From Rhodocytophaga aerolata (GTDB lineage: Bacteria; Bacteroidota; Bacteroidia; Cytophagales; 172606-1), in contig NZ_JAUKPO010000005.1 of assembly GCF_030503435.1 (NCBI RefSeq), positions 310,001-374,000 on the forward strand: a stretch of 64,000 bases of DNA, read 5' to 3'. Each line of letters begins with the position of its first letter. The first letter of the stretch is position 1. Shown piece after piece: positions 54,922-63,965 of this stretch. The notes under the pieces were generated by a model. That model saw only the letters and a program-made list of their open reading frames with translations, was not told where the DNA came from and did no database searches. Made by a program: the position numbers and the translations under genes.

Positions 54922-57573
54922 CTACTGACTCTTGAGAACCTTTGCCGGATTACTTCTCGCTGCCTTCATCGTCTGCCAGCCGATCATACCAAATGAGATC
55001 AGCAATACCGCCAGTAAGCCAGCAAACAACTCGGTGAATTGCACGGGTGTATGGTAGGGAAAACGGGTGAGCACCACTTCTTTGAAGAACAGATACGTGA
55101 GAGGCAGAGCAATAAGGGCAGATATCAACAGCAGCCATAGAAACCCGCGGCTCAGTAACAAGAGTAGGTTGCCGGTAGTGGCACCCAACACCTTCCGGAT
55201 GCTGATCTCTTTTAGTCTTGTCTCGGTGGTGAATACCACCATGGCGAATAATCCCATCGATGCGATAGAAATGGCCAGGAACGAAAGGAAGCCAATGATC
55301 TTGATCATGGAGGACAACTCGCTGTAGGCATCTTCTATTTCCTGGGTATAAAATTTAGCCTGAAAGGGATGTACACGATCAATTTTCTTCCATACCGACT
55401 CGATCTTAGCCATGGTCGCCAGTATATCCGTACTTTGTATTTTGGCATTGATAATCCCCCGGTCTTCAGGTGTCCAGAACAGGAAGGCTACCGGCTCGAT
55501 CAGGTTGTCGACCTTGCCATAATGAAAGTCTTTGATCACGCCAACAATTCTCATTTTGCGGCCAGTTACCTGGATATTACTGAAGGTAACCTCCTCCCCG
55601 ATTGCTTTCCCGGGGTCGCCCGCAGCTATGTTGAACCGCTTTAATACTTGCTCGTTCACAATTACTTCCCTGGCGGCTTTGGCTGTGATGGGCCGTTCAA
55701 TAAAATTTCTCCCGGCAATAAGCTTATATTCATGCAAAGGCAAATAGTTTTCATCCACGTGGTTGGTTAAGACCAGCGCAGAGTCACGCGAATCTTTGTA
55801 GGTCATATAGCCGCCCCAGGCATTCCCGACGCTGGTGATGATTAACGAGCGGGACAGTCCGGTAACTTCCGGCATCTCGCTTAGTTCTTTGAGAAATGCA
55901 TCCGGTTTATTGCCCTGCATATGAATATTGAGGATATTTTCTGTGTTGAACCCCAGATCGAAAGCCAGAATATTTTTATACTGCACATAGCCGATGGCAG
56001 TTGTTGTGACAAATATCAGGGTGAACGTGTATTGCATCACCACCAACGCACGCCTGAGTGTTGTGTGTTTGAACACTTTTAGCGCCGATACATTCCCGAG
56101 CGCCTGAATTGCGCTTACTTTCGAAAAGAATAGCGCAGGCAATAAGCCGGCAAGGACACCTACCGTAACCGAAAAAACAATAAAGGCGGTAATCATACCC
56201 GGCGTGAGCTCCAGCTTTACCGTGCGCTGCATCTCTGGAGCCAGGTTTATCAACTGCGGCCGCAATAGCAGAAATAGGCAGCAGGAAAGAACAAGAGCTG
56301 CCAGGGAAATCATAACCGCCTCTGCCAGGAACTGTTGCCGGATGTGGCCTTTGCCGGCACCAATAGCTTTGCGAATACCCACTTCCTTGAAGCGGCGCAT
56401 GGCACGGGCTATCGAAAGGTTCGTATAGTTGAAACAGGCAGACAATATCACCACCAGTGCAAGCCCGCCTAGAATCCAGAGCACAACCGGAGGCATATGC
56501 ACCCGCACTGAGCCACGCATATCCCCGAGATTTTCTCCAACTACAATCTGATATAAAGGCAGAAGCTCGAGTTGGATTTTCGTGTTTTCTCCGGTTAGAT
56601 TTTCCTCCTGTGCAATGGCATCAAGCTGCGACTGAATGGAAGTTTTATTGGCAACTGGAGGCAGCAGCAGGTACACGTAGTTAGAGCCCATGTTTGTCCA
56701 TTTTTCAAAATTCTTGTCGTGCTTGTTGAGCTGCTGAGCCGTTGAGAGCGATACCAGGGCTTCAAAGTTGATGTGCGAAAAGAAAGGAACGTCCTTCATG
56801 ACACCGGTCACCTGGTAGGCGAGTGTATCCAACTGGATTGCCTTGCCCAGCGCCCTTTCGTTACCAAAAAGCTTTTTCGCTGCTGTCTCTGTAAGAACAA
56901 TTGAGTAAGGATCTCTCAGCGCATTCTCAGGATTACCTTCGAGCATGGGAAAAGTAAAAATTCTAAACAGAGACGGCTCCGCCCAGTATCCCTTCAGGGG
57001 AAGCAGATTGTCGCCAACCCTGGCATCCTGCGAAAAGTCGCGCACAATGGCCACTTCTTCAACGCCGGTTACTTTCTCCCGGATCAGCTTTCCTGTTTTT
57101 ATGGAGGCAGAAGCAAACTTGCTGCTTTGTTCGCGGTTGGAAGTCAGAACGCTAGTAATGCGGTAAATCCTTTCTCCCTTTTGGTGGAACCGGTCGTAGG
57201 ACCGCAGGTCGAGCACGAAGGCGATCAACAGTAACCCGACGGACATACTGATAGCCAGGCCAACGATGTTGATGAAGGAGAACAGCTTATTACGCATTAG
57301 GTTGCGTGCCGATGTTTTAACGTAGCTTCCAATCATGATAGGGTTAATTAAAAAGTTGGCAAATGTTGGTTTTCGCACCGTATAACTTCTGAAGAATTTG
57401 AAGGCATCTATCATATAAATCAACTTCGCCCGACGAGGCCCAACGGATTGTACATTGCGCTCGAAGTATTCGTTGAGGTCTCCGATCAAATCCTCGGCGA
57501 GGCCTGGCTTACAATACCACGCTATAAATCGCTGTGCCCAATGAGGTGGTTTTGGTGTAGGCGGTGTGTTCAT
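54922..57573 (-). CDS. FtsX-type ABC permease with N-terminal prefix domain
   Basis: An 883-residue protein. About 90 residues of permease-prefix domain (WCKPGLAEDLI-like: AWYCKPGLAEDLIGDLNEYF) precede two MacB-PCD/FtsX units, each with a large periplasmic domain and FtsX spans (VVILSACFNYTNLSIARAMR and ISIRKVLGATTGNLLLLLSR are the characteristic coupling-helix regions). Such Bacteroidota proteins lack an ATPase domain and usually pair with a PadR regulator, as here: the two genes share an ATGA overlap. The transported substrate is unknown; peptides or antibiotics are plausible. Confidence 0.94.
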   Translation of the reverse strand: MNTPPTPKPPHWAQRFIAWYCKPGLAEDLIGDLNEYFERNVQSVGPRRAKLIYMIDAFKFFRSYTVRKPTFANFLINPIMIGSYVKTSARNLMRNKLFSFINIVGLAISMSVGLLLIAFVLDLRSYDRFHQKGERIYRITSVLTSNREQSSKFASASIKTGKLIREKVTGVEEVAIVRDFSQDARVGDNLLPLKGYWAEPSLFRIFTFPMLEGNPENALRDPYSIVLTETAAKKLFGNERALGKAIQLDTLAYQVTGVMKDVPFFSHINFEALVSLSTAQQLNKHDKNFEKWTNMGSNYVYLLLPPVANKTSIQSQLDAIAQEENLTGENTKIQLELLPLYQIVVGENLGDMRGSVRVHMPPVVLWILGGLALVVILSACFNYTNLSIARAMRRFKEVGIRKAIGAGKGHIRQQFLAEAVMISLAALVLSCCLFLLLRPQLINLAPEMQRTVKLELTPGMITAFIVFSVTVGVLAGLLPALFFSKVSAIQALGNVSALKVFKHTTLRRALVVMQYTFTLIFVTTTAIGYVQYKNILAFDLGFNTENILNIHMQGNKPDAFLKELSEMPEVTGLSRSLIITSVGNAWGGYMTYKDSRDSALVLTNHVDENYLPLHEYKLIAGRNFIERPITAKAAREVIVNEQVLKRFNIAAGDPGKAIGEEVTFSNIQVTGRKMRIVGVIKDFHYGKVDNLIEPVAFLFWTPEDRGIINAKIQSTDILATMAKIESVWKKIDRVHPFQAKFYTQEIEDAYSELSSMIKIIGFLSFLAISIASMGLFAMVVFTTETRLKEISIRKVLGATTGNLLLLLSRGFLWLLLISALIALPLTYLFFKEVVLTRFPYHTPVQFTELFAGLLAVLLISFGMIGWQTMKAARSNPAKVLKSQ

Positions 57574-57905
57574 ATGGAGCCTTCAAGATTAAAACCAGGA
57601 ATAATGCGCCAGTATCCTTCCCGTACTTGTTTAGCATTCATTAAAGAAGCTTTTCCGGCATGCGTCACTATGTAAAATCGCTTGCGTTTGCCACCCCTGG
57701 TGCTGGTAGCTTCTCCTAAGTGGCTTTTCACCAGGCCTTTTTCTTCCAGCCGGTTCAGCACGGCATGTACTACACCTAGTTTAGCCACGCGGCCTGTATG
57801 TTTTTCCAGTTCGTCACAGATAGCTACACTATAGGCATCATTCACCAGAGCGGCGATAGTCAGTAATACGAGTTCTTCAAACTCTCCCAGGTTGGTTCCC
57901 TTCAT
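57570..57905 (-). CDS. PadR-family transcription regulator
   Basis: 111 residues, a typical short PadR. The winged helix includes GEFEELVLLTIAALVNDAYS and VHAVLNRLEEKGLVKSHLGE, followed by the TRGGKRKRFYIVTHAGKASL wing. It overlaps the permease gene by 4 nt (ATGA), so both come from one transcript, and it probably represses its own operon through the repeats just upstream. Confidence 0.94.
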   Translation of the reverse strand: MKGTNLGEFEELVLLTIAALVNDAYSVAICDELEKHTGRVAKLGVVHAVLNRLEEKGLVKSHLGEATSTRGGKRKRFYIVTHAGKASLMNAKQVREGYWRIIPGFNLEGSI

Positions 57906-57925
57906 AGATTGAATGATTAAGTATC

Positions 57926-57973
57926 TAAATGTATGTAAAATTATTCTATTAATTCAGTATTTGTATGTAAAAT
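57926..57973 (-). promoter_or_regulatory. PadR operon promoter with a direct repeat
   Basis: TGTATGTAAAAT occurs twice, at 57930-57941 and 57962-57973, 32 nt apart (three helix turns). On the minus strand the first copy overlaps TACATTTA, one base from the -7 consensus, and the second lies near the -33 position. They are good candidates for PadR binding sites. Confidence 0.55.
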
Positions 57974-59191
57974 ATTTTTCCTACCTTGTTTTACTAAATT
58001 CAGAAATACACTGCCAAGCTATAATGATGTGAGCGGCAGTGATGGTAAGGCCTACTTAGCAAAAGCTGATGTTGACAGTGCATGAGTTTTTTAGAGAATC
58101 AGACGAAAGGACACTGACCGAAAAATGGGAAATAAACAAAGGAATTATCTACAAAAATCTATAAAGTAATTGCTGAAAGATAGCTCCCTCCTTCCTGCTT
58201 TTCCTCATGTCAAAGCCACCACGTTAAGTACTGCTACACCCTTTTGTATGCTTCTTCTTCTAGCAAAAAAGAAAACAGCCAATTATAGCATATAGCCGGA
58301 AAAGGAACAGGTAGTTTAGTTACCCTTTAAGTACTCCATTGTACAGGTAGCTGCACACACGTGGAGAATAGGCGTAACTTTTCAACGTCACTATCGTATA
58401 CCTGTCACATAAATATATGTTGAACTAAACGAGTAGAAGGATGTTACGGAATATATTTAAAATTTTCATGTTTAGAAAGCTGATGAATCTGTTTTTTAGA
58501 CGCACTTATCATAGATACTAACTTATGTTTAACCAGATAAAGAAAGCCCGGCAATAGCTGGGCTTTCCTATTTTTACCTTTTCTTCAGCCTAATTAGGTT
58601 AAAGAAATACTGCTTTTAACCACTGGGATATATACTTTATTGTCAATGGGGATAGTATTCCTATCGCCCGCAACAACCGTGTTCAATACCTGGAAGAAAA
58701 TATTGCATCGGAAAATCTACAACTCATCGAGGCAATCATGCCAGCCGGTATTCTTTCACAAACCCGTTACCCCGAAAGGTTCTTGAACGCCTTAAATCAA
58801 CAAATAATCATTTCCCTTCGATCGGTGCTTACTTACAGGTTTTATTCTTCTTCATTTTTGTATGAAAAAATTAGGGAGTCTGGCAACGGGGATGCTATTT
58901 CCCAAGTTGAAAATATAGCTAGCTATCGGGAGTGAAAGCAGCGAGGTAGCTTGCAGATACCTATACGATGTTCCTTCTTTATCAAATTTCCGGTCAGCTA
59001 CTCAACTATGCGTCCAACAGGCCGTATGGATCTGGTAGAGGTAAATGAGTATTACCAACCGAATCAGGACCGGTGCTGCCAAAATAAAAGTCCTCCATAA
59101 AGAAGCATAGGAATAAGAAATAGGATTTAACTCCATCAACCCTTACTTTAGTAGCTCAACACTACTTATCGCATCAACTTTTTGTAAGTAA
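57974..59191. other. Gene-poor 1.2-kb stretch with a terminator and coding scraps
   Basis: No intact gene. A strong hairpin terminator is at 58542-58567. From about 58597 to 58935 one plus-strand frame stays open without a good start and ends in a sensible-looking peptide (IARNNRVQYLEENIASENLQ, then YPERFLNALNQQIIISLRSV); I do not recognise it. Near 59010 another short frame has GRMDLVEVNEYYQPNQD. They look like remnants of lost genes. Confidence 0.5.
58542..58567 (+). terminator. Strong terminator hairpin
   Basis: GAAAGCCC / GGGCTTTC, eight perfect pairs around a 10-nt loop, followed by CTATTTTT. No gene ends just before it on the plus strand, so it may end a short RNA or a lost gene. Confidence 0.7.
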
Positions 59192-60235
59192 ATGATAAAA
59201 ATAGTTTGGTTCCTATTCTTATTTGTATTGCTGCTGGGAACACTTGTCAGCTTTGGCCAACCAACAACGCTTAGCAGTAAAGTCACACCCAGGATGCGTG
59301 TCATCATAGATAATGACTTTAGCGGTGACCCGGATGGTTTATTCCAATTAGCTCATCTGCTCTTATCTCCTTCTGTAGAGATAAGAGCGATTATTGGTTC
59401 CCACCTGAAAGTGGGCGATGGGTTTGACAACTCAACCACCCAAGCCCAGAATGCGGCCAAGAACGCCAGGGAACTGTTGCAAATCATGGAATGGAAAAGC
59501 AGCATCCCTGTCATAGCCGGTTCGGATTTAGCTATGCCCAACGATAGTACGCCGGTAAAAAGTGAGGCTGTGGATTTTATCATCAAAGAAGCTTTACGGA
59601 CTGATACCAAATTACCTTTGTTTGTGCTTTGTGGAGCTGATCTTACAGAAATTGCTTCAGCTGTTTTAACTAACCCCCAGATTGCAAATAAACTTACCTT
59701 AGTTTGGATTGGCGGGCCTGAGTATAGTGATCTGGCTGTTCCGCCCCCCAACTATTCCAGTCCTGAATATAACCTGAATATAGATATTGCCGCTGCCAGG
59801 GTAATCTTTAACAAGTCTACCCTTATGCTTTGGCAAGTACCCAGGAATGCGTACCGGCAAGCTTTGTTACCTTATTCACAGCTACTATTAAAGGTGAAGC
59901 CGCAGGGAAAAGTGGGGAATTACTTATGTGAAGTGATTGAAACTTTAATGAGCAGAATAGGAAAGTATGGATTAAATATTGGCGAAACCTATGTTATGGG
60001 CGATAGCCCCCTGGTATTACTTACTGCCCTGCAATCCTCTTTTGAAGCAGATCCTTCATCAAGTGGGTATATAACTAAGATGGCTCCCAGGATCAATAAT
60101 GCGGGTGAGTACACCTTTAGCCATGATGGACGCCCTATTCGTGTATATGCACACCTGGACATAAATTTAATGTTTGCTGATTTTTTTGCCAAGCTCGAAT
60201 TATATACCCAGCAAAGCCGCCCTAAAACCAAATAA
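59192..60235 (+). CDS. Secreted nucleoside-hydrolase-like protein
   Basis: A 347-residue protein with a signal peptide ending LVSFGQ. The start of the mature domain reads VIIDNDFSGDPDGLFQLAH, a variant of the calcium-binding DTDPGxDD motif of inosine-uridine hydrolases; later VWIGGPEYSD and DINLMFADF follow the fold. The altered motif puts it in a side branch of the family, so activity on nucleosides is not certain. Being exported, it would act on periplasmic or external nucleosides or other ribosides. It precedes a GH39 gene by 198 nt on the same strand. Confidence 0.85.
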   Translation: MIKIVWFLFLFVLLLGTLVSFGQPTTLSSKVTPRMRVIIDNDFSGDPDGLFQLAHLLLSPSVEIRAIIGSHLKVGDGFDNSTTQAQNAAKNARELLQIMEWKSSIPVIAGSDLAMPNDSTPVKSEAVDFIIKEALRTDTKLPLFVLCGADLTEIASAVLTNPQIANKLTLVWIGGPEYSDLAVPPPNYSSPEYNLNIDIAAARVIFNKSTLMLWQVPRNAYRQALLPYSQLLLKVKPQGKVGNYLCEVIETLMSRIGKYGLNIGETYVMGDSPLVLLTALQSSFEADPSSSGYITKMAPRINNAGEYTFSHDGRPIRVYAHLDINLMFADFFAKLELYTQQSRPKTK

Positions 60236-60380
60236 AAAATGAGTTGATCGTTTATTAACCTGACGTAAAATTTCATTATCAGTAGAGTAGTAATCCAAAG
60301 GCCTTTTCAATGGTTGAATATCAGTTCTTAAATGATGGAATTACGCAAATACTTCTTTGTTTGGAGAGTTTAATAGTTAT

Positions 60381-60409
60381 TTTGTTAAAAGTAGTATAAC
60401 TTAACTTTT
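60381..60409 (+). promoter_or_regulatory. Candidate promoter of the GH39 gene
   Basis: TTTG (60381-60384) and TAACTTTT (60402-60409, one base off TAnnTTTG) are 17 nt apart, about 30 nt before the GH39 start codon. Confidence 0.4.
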
Positions 60410-60433
60410 CTGTTAACATGCAGCTATTCGTGT

Positions 60434-62146
60434 ATGAACACTTCTTTTATGAACCCACTTAAGCAGCTCATTGTCCTGCTGCTTCTGTTTATTTCTTGGG
60501 AAAATGCCTTCGGACAAACTCAGCAGGTATCCGGCGTTAATATCCGGGTGGATCTGAACAAAGCTAAAGGCAAGATGGAACCTGTCTGGGCATGGTTTGG
60601 CTACGATGAGCCTAATTATACCTACATGAAAGATGGCAAAAAACTTTTGTCAGAGCTAGCTGCCTTAAGTCCTGTACCGGTCTATGTCCGGGTGCATAAT
60701 CTATTGACCACAGGAGATGGCACACCTGCATTGAAGTGGGGCTCAACCAATGCCTATAGGGAAGACAAGAAAGGCCGGCCTATTTACAACTGGTCCATTA
60801 TCGATAGCATCTTTGATACCTATGTGGAGCGGGGCATGAAACCAATTGCCCAGATTGGCTTTATGCCAGAAGCGCTCTCTGTAAAGCCACAGCCTTACCG
60901 CCATTACTGGCAACCCGGAAAGCCTTACAAAGAAATATACACCGGATGGGCGTATCCGCCTAAAGATTATAATAAATGGGCAGAGTTGGTTTATCAATGG
61001 GTAAAACATTGTGTAGCCCGCTATGGAGAAAAAGAAGTGGAAAGCTGGCTATGGGAACTGTGGAATGAACCCAATATTGACTACTGGCAGGGAACCGAAG
61101 AAGAATACCACAAACTCTATGACTACACAGCTGATGCCGTCAAAAGAGCGCTTCCGGGTGCGAAAATGGGAGGCCCGGATTCTACTGGTCCCAGGTGGGA
61201 TAAAGCCGCAAGCTTTCTTCGCAACTTTCTTGAACATTGCTTGCGGGGAAAAAACTATGCCACCGGCAAGGTAGGGGCTCCGCTTGATTTTATTGCTTTT
61301 CATGCCAAAGGAGATCCCAAAGTAGTAGATAGCCATGTACGGATGAATATAGGAGCCCAACTAAAAGACATTTCCAAAGGTTTTGAGATCGTGGCTTCCT
61401 TTCCAGAGTTAAAACAATTGCCTATTGTAATTGGGGAATCAGACCCTGAAGGATGTGCCGCCTGTGGCATGCAAACCAATCCTGAAAATGCTTACCGCAA
61501 TGGCACTATGTATTCCTCCTATACGGCTGCGTCTTTTGCCCGTAAATATGCACTTGCTGACCATTATGGTGTAAACTTTAAAGGGGCCGTCTCCTGGTCA
61601 TTCGAGTTCGAAAATCAGCCCTGGTTTTATGGGTTCCGTGACCTAGCTACCAACGGAGTGGACAAACCGGTGCTGAATGTATTTCGCATGTTTGGCATGA
61701 TGCAAGGCCACCGGGTAGAAGTTACGAGTGATGGCGCTTATTCTTTAGCACAGGCACGGGATTCCAGTATCCGGGGCAGCAGGCCCGATATTGGCGCATT
61801 AGCTAGTAAAGATACCTCAACGGCTGCCGTCATGCTCTGGAATTACCACGATGATGATGTGGTTACACCTGCTCAAGTAGTAGAAGTACAGATAAACGGC
61901 TTCACAAAAGAACAGGTACTGGTTACCCATTACCGGATTGATGGGCAACATAGTAATGCGTATGAAAGGTGGAAGAAAATGGGTTCACCCCAGCAACCAA
62001 CCGCTGAGCAGATTAACGAACTAGAACAATCCGGGCAGTTACACATGCTAAGCTCTCCGGCATGGATGAAAACCAAAGAAGGAGTGCTGTTAATTTCCAT
62101 GCCCCTTCCGGCGCAGGCCGTTTCCTTGCTTAAAATTGACTGGTAA
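60434..62146 (+). CDS. GH39-like glycoside hydrolase, secreted
   Basis: A 570-residue protein with a signal peptide ending WENAFGQ; Met6 (60449) is an alternative start. The TIM barrel has the general acid/base Glu212 in WLWELWNEPNIDYW and the nucleophile Glu335 in PIVIGESDPEG, the spacing and motifs of GH39 beta-xylosidases and alpha-L-iduronidase relatives. The C-terminal about 150 residues form a beta-sandwich. It should cut xylosidic or related linkages in the periplasm or outside the cell. The stretch GCAACGMQTNPENAYRNGTM has two cysteines that could form a disulfide. Confidence 0.9.
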   Translation: MNTSFMNPLKQLIVLLLLFISWENAFGQTQQVSGVNIRVDLNKAKGKMEPVWAWFGYDEPNYTYMKDGKKLLSELAALSPVPVYVRVHNLLTTGDGTPALKWGSTNAYREDKKGRPIYNWSIIDSIFDTYVERGMKPIAQIGFMPEALSVKPQPYRHYWQPGKPYKEIYTGWAYPPKDYNKWAELVYQWVKHCVARYGEKEVESWLWELWNEPNIDYWQGTEEEYHKLYDYTADAVKRALPGAKMGGPDSTGPRWDKAASFLRNFLEHCLRGKNYATGKVGAPLDFIAFHAKGDPKVVDSHVRMNIGAQLKDISKGFEIVASFPELKQLPIVIGESDPEGCAACGMQTNPENAYRNGTMYSSYTAASFARKYALADHYGVNFKGAVSWSFEFENQPWFYGFRDLATNGVDKPVLNVFRMFGMMQGHRVEVTSDGAYSLAQARDSSIRGSRPDIGALASKDTSTAAVMLWNYHDDDVVTPAQVVEVQINGFTKEQVLVTHYRIDGQHSNAYERWKKMGSPQQPTAEQINELEQSGQLHMLSSPAWMKTKEGVLLISMPLPAQAVSLLKIDW

Positions 62147-62370
62147 TTGACTGATTTGCACTTTAAGCCAAGTAATAGAAAAGGGCAGTTAGCTGCGATT
62201 CTTTATGGCCTTTTGCAGACAGATTGTGCTTAACTTATCGTCCTCCTTTTTGAAGGAAGTCCAGGCTGCACTTACCAGTTATGGAAGACTTGGTAACAAA
62301 AGATATGGGTTTAGCTAGTACATGCTGGGTAAGTATATATCCCAGTTAGCGAAGCAGCCCTGGAAGCTTA

Positions 62371-63012
62371 TTATTCATCCAATGGGAGTTTATTATTTGA
62401 AGGAACTGGCAGGTTCCAATGATACCGAAGGGCTAATATGCGTAAGGTAAAAGATACCGTTAAAGCAATAATGGCCACCCAATCGCCTGATATCCATTTG
62501 AGATAATTTCCCAGCACAACCAATAAAGCCCCCATAAGTGCCGCTGATGCATAAATCTCTTTTTCCAGAATAACCGGAACCCGGTTAAGCAACACATCGC
62601 GTATTACTCCCCCACCTACGGCTGTAGTAATACCCAAAAGGACAGCTACCTCCCCATTGTGACCAAATAAAAGTGCTTTTTGCGCACCGGTTACAGCAAA
62701 CAAGGCCAAGCCAACAGAATCGAAGAATAGCACCGGGCGGTTAAGCCGCTCTACCATGGAAAATAAACCGACTGTCAACAAGGTAGCGATGATGGCTACC
62801 ACCAGATAGGGCCAGTTGGTTAATCCGGCAGGTGGAATAGCACCAATGCAAAGATCACGGATAATGCCACCGCCACAGGCCACGATAAAGGCAATCGCAC
62901 AGATCCCAAACAGGTCAAGGTTGCGTTTTCTTGCTGCGGTTGCCCCGCTTATAGCAAAGGCAAACGTACCTGCCAGATCAAGAAAATAATAGACGGACTG
63001 TAGTTTTTCCAT
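62371..63012 (-). CDS. TRIC/UPF0126-family membrane channel protein
   Basis: A 213-residue protein with six to seven spans made of two repeats. Each repeat carries the conserved GGGxxRD motif: ACGGGIIRDLCIGAIPP and AVGGGVIRDVLLNRVP. This is the bacterial TRIC (YicG-like) family of trimeric cation channels, potassium-permeable in studied members; some homologues are linked to glycine uptake. Single gene, divergent from the Crp/Fnr regulator gene. Confidence 0.93.
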   Translation of the reverse strand: MEKLQSVYYFLDLAGTFAFAISGATAARKRNLDLFGICAIAFIVACGGGIIRDLCIGAIPPAGLTNWPYLVVAIIATLLTVGLFSMVERLNRPVLFFDSVGLALFAVTGAQKALLFGHNGEVAVLLGITTAVGGGVIRDVLLNRVPVILEKEIYASAALMGALLVVLGNYLKWISGDWVAIIALTVSFTLRILALRYHWNLPVPSNNKLPLDE

Positions 63013-63270
63013 GCTAATTACCCAATACCGTTTAATCGAACCAGGCTGCGGCGGCTGTCAGCATAGTCTGCAAGCCAGGTATTAATGTTGGATGTAATAC
63101 CGGCGCAAATTTAGGTGAATGATTCCTAGGTAATATAGTTAGTTGATTATTATTTTTAGCTTCTAACTAGAGGGGTGACTATATCGTAAGAATACAGGCT
63201 ACCATTCTACTCATGCAGTTTTTATTTGCATCTTTGCAGGGGAGTGATCATCTATTTTTCATTGCATCCT

Positions 63271-63849
63271 ATGTACGAATTATTCTTCGAACACTTTACT
63301 AAAAAAGTGGCCCTTACCAAAGAAGAAGAGCAGCAGATACAAACGTACTTAACGCCAAAAAAACTTCGTAAAAAACAGTACTTGCTGCAGGAAGGAGATG
63401 TTTGCAAAGCCATCGCCTTCGTAGAAAAAGGCGTGCTCAGGCAATACTCTGTCGATGAGGCAGGCAATGAACATATTCTACAATTTGCCCTGGAAGGCTG
63501 GCTCATCTCTGATCTGTATAGTTTTCTTACCGGTGAACCGGCCTCCTACCATATCGATGCCCTGGAAGATTCCGAGCTCGTGCTCATCAGCCAAACCGCA
63601 CATGAGCAACTGTTGACAAACGTACCTAAGTACGAAACCTTTACAAGGCTTACTATAACAGGTGCCTATATAGCCATGCAACGAAGACTAACCTCTATTA
63701 TCAGCTTACCCGTGGAAGAACGCTATATGGGTCTTACCAGCCTCTATCCGGATATCGTTCAGCGAGTGCCTCAACATATGATTGCTTCCTATATGGGACT
63801 TACGCCCGAAACATTGAGCCGTATCCGGAGAAGATTGTCGTCTCAATAA
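63271..63849 (+). CDS. Crp/Fnr-family transcription regulator
   Basis: 192 residues from MYELFFEHFTKKV at 63271; a GTG 45 nt earlier adds an unrelated tail. The cNMP-binding-like jelly roll (about 20-115, KKQYLLQEGDVCKAIAFVEKG) lacks the N-terminal FeS cysteines of FNR, so it is not a classic oxygen sensor. The C-terminal HTH ends YMGLTPETLSRIRRRL; the E-x-x-S-R pattern in ETLSR is the FNR-type recognition motif for TTGAT half-sites, which fits the perfect palindrome 47 nt downstream. Confidence 0.93.
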   Translation: MYELFFEHFTKKVALTKEEEQQIQTYLTPKKLRKKQYLLQEGDVCKAIAFVEKGVLRQYSVDEAGNEHILQFALEGWLISDLYSFLTGEPASYHIDALEDSELVLISQTAHEQLLTNVPKYETFTRLTITGAYIAMQRRLTSIISLPVEERYMGLTSLYPDIVQRVPQHMIASYMGLTPETLSRIRRRLSSQ

Positions 63850-63895
63850 TATTCTCTTTCCTCCCTTCTTTCCCTCCGCTTTGTCACTGCCGTTT

Positions 63896-63913
63896 CATTG
63901 ATTTAAATCAATG
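63896..63913 (+). promoter_or_regulatory. FNR-type palindrome (TTGAT-N4-ATCAA)
   Basis: CATTGATTTAAATCAATG is a perfect 18-bp palindrome containing TTGAT-TTAA-ATCAA. Its centre is about 66 nt before the expected start of the promoter at 63958, near a standard class I activator position. Confidence 0.75.
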
Positions 63914-63957
63914 CTTTTTCTTGCGTTCAGTCAATGCAGAAGGGCATGGCCTCGCCG

Positions 63958-63965
63958 TATCTTTG
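63958..63965 (+). promoter_or_regulatory. -7 promoter box of a gene beyond the window
   Basis: TATCTTTG, an exact TAnnTTTG match. No good -33 element is seen at the proper spacing, as expected for an activator-dependent promoter. The controlled gene would start past the right edge. Confidence 0.6.
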
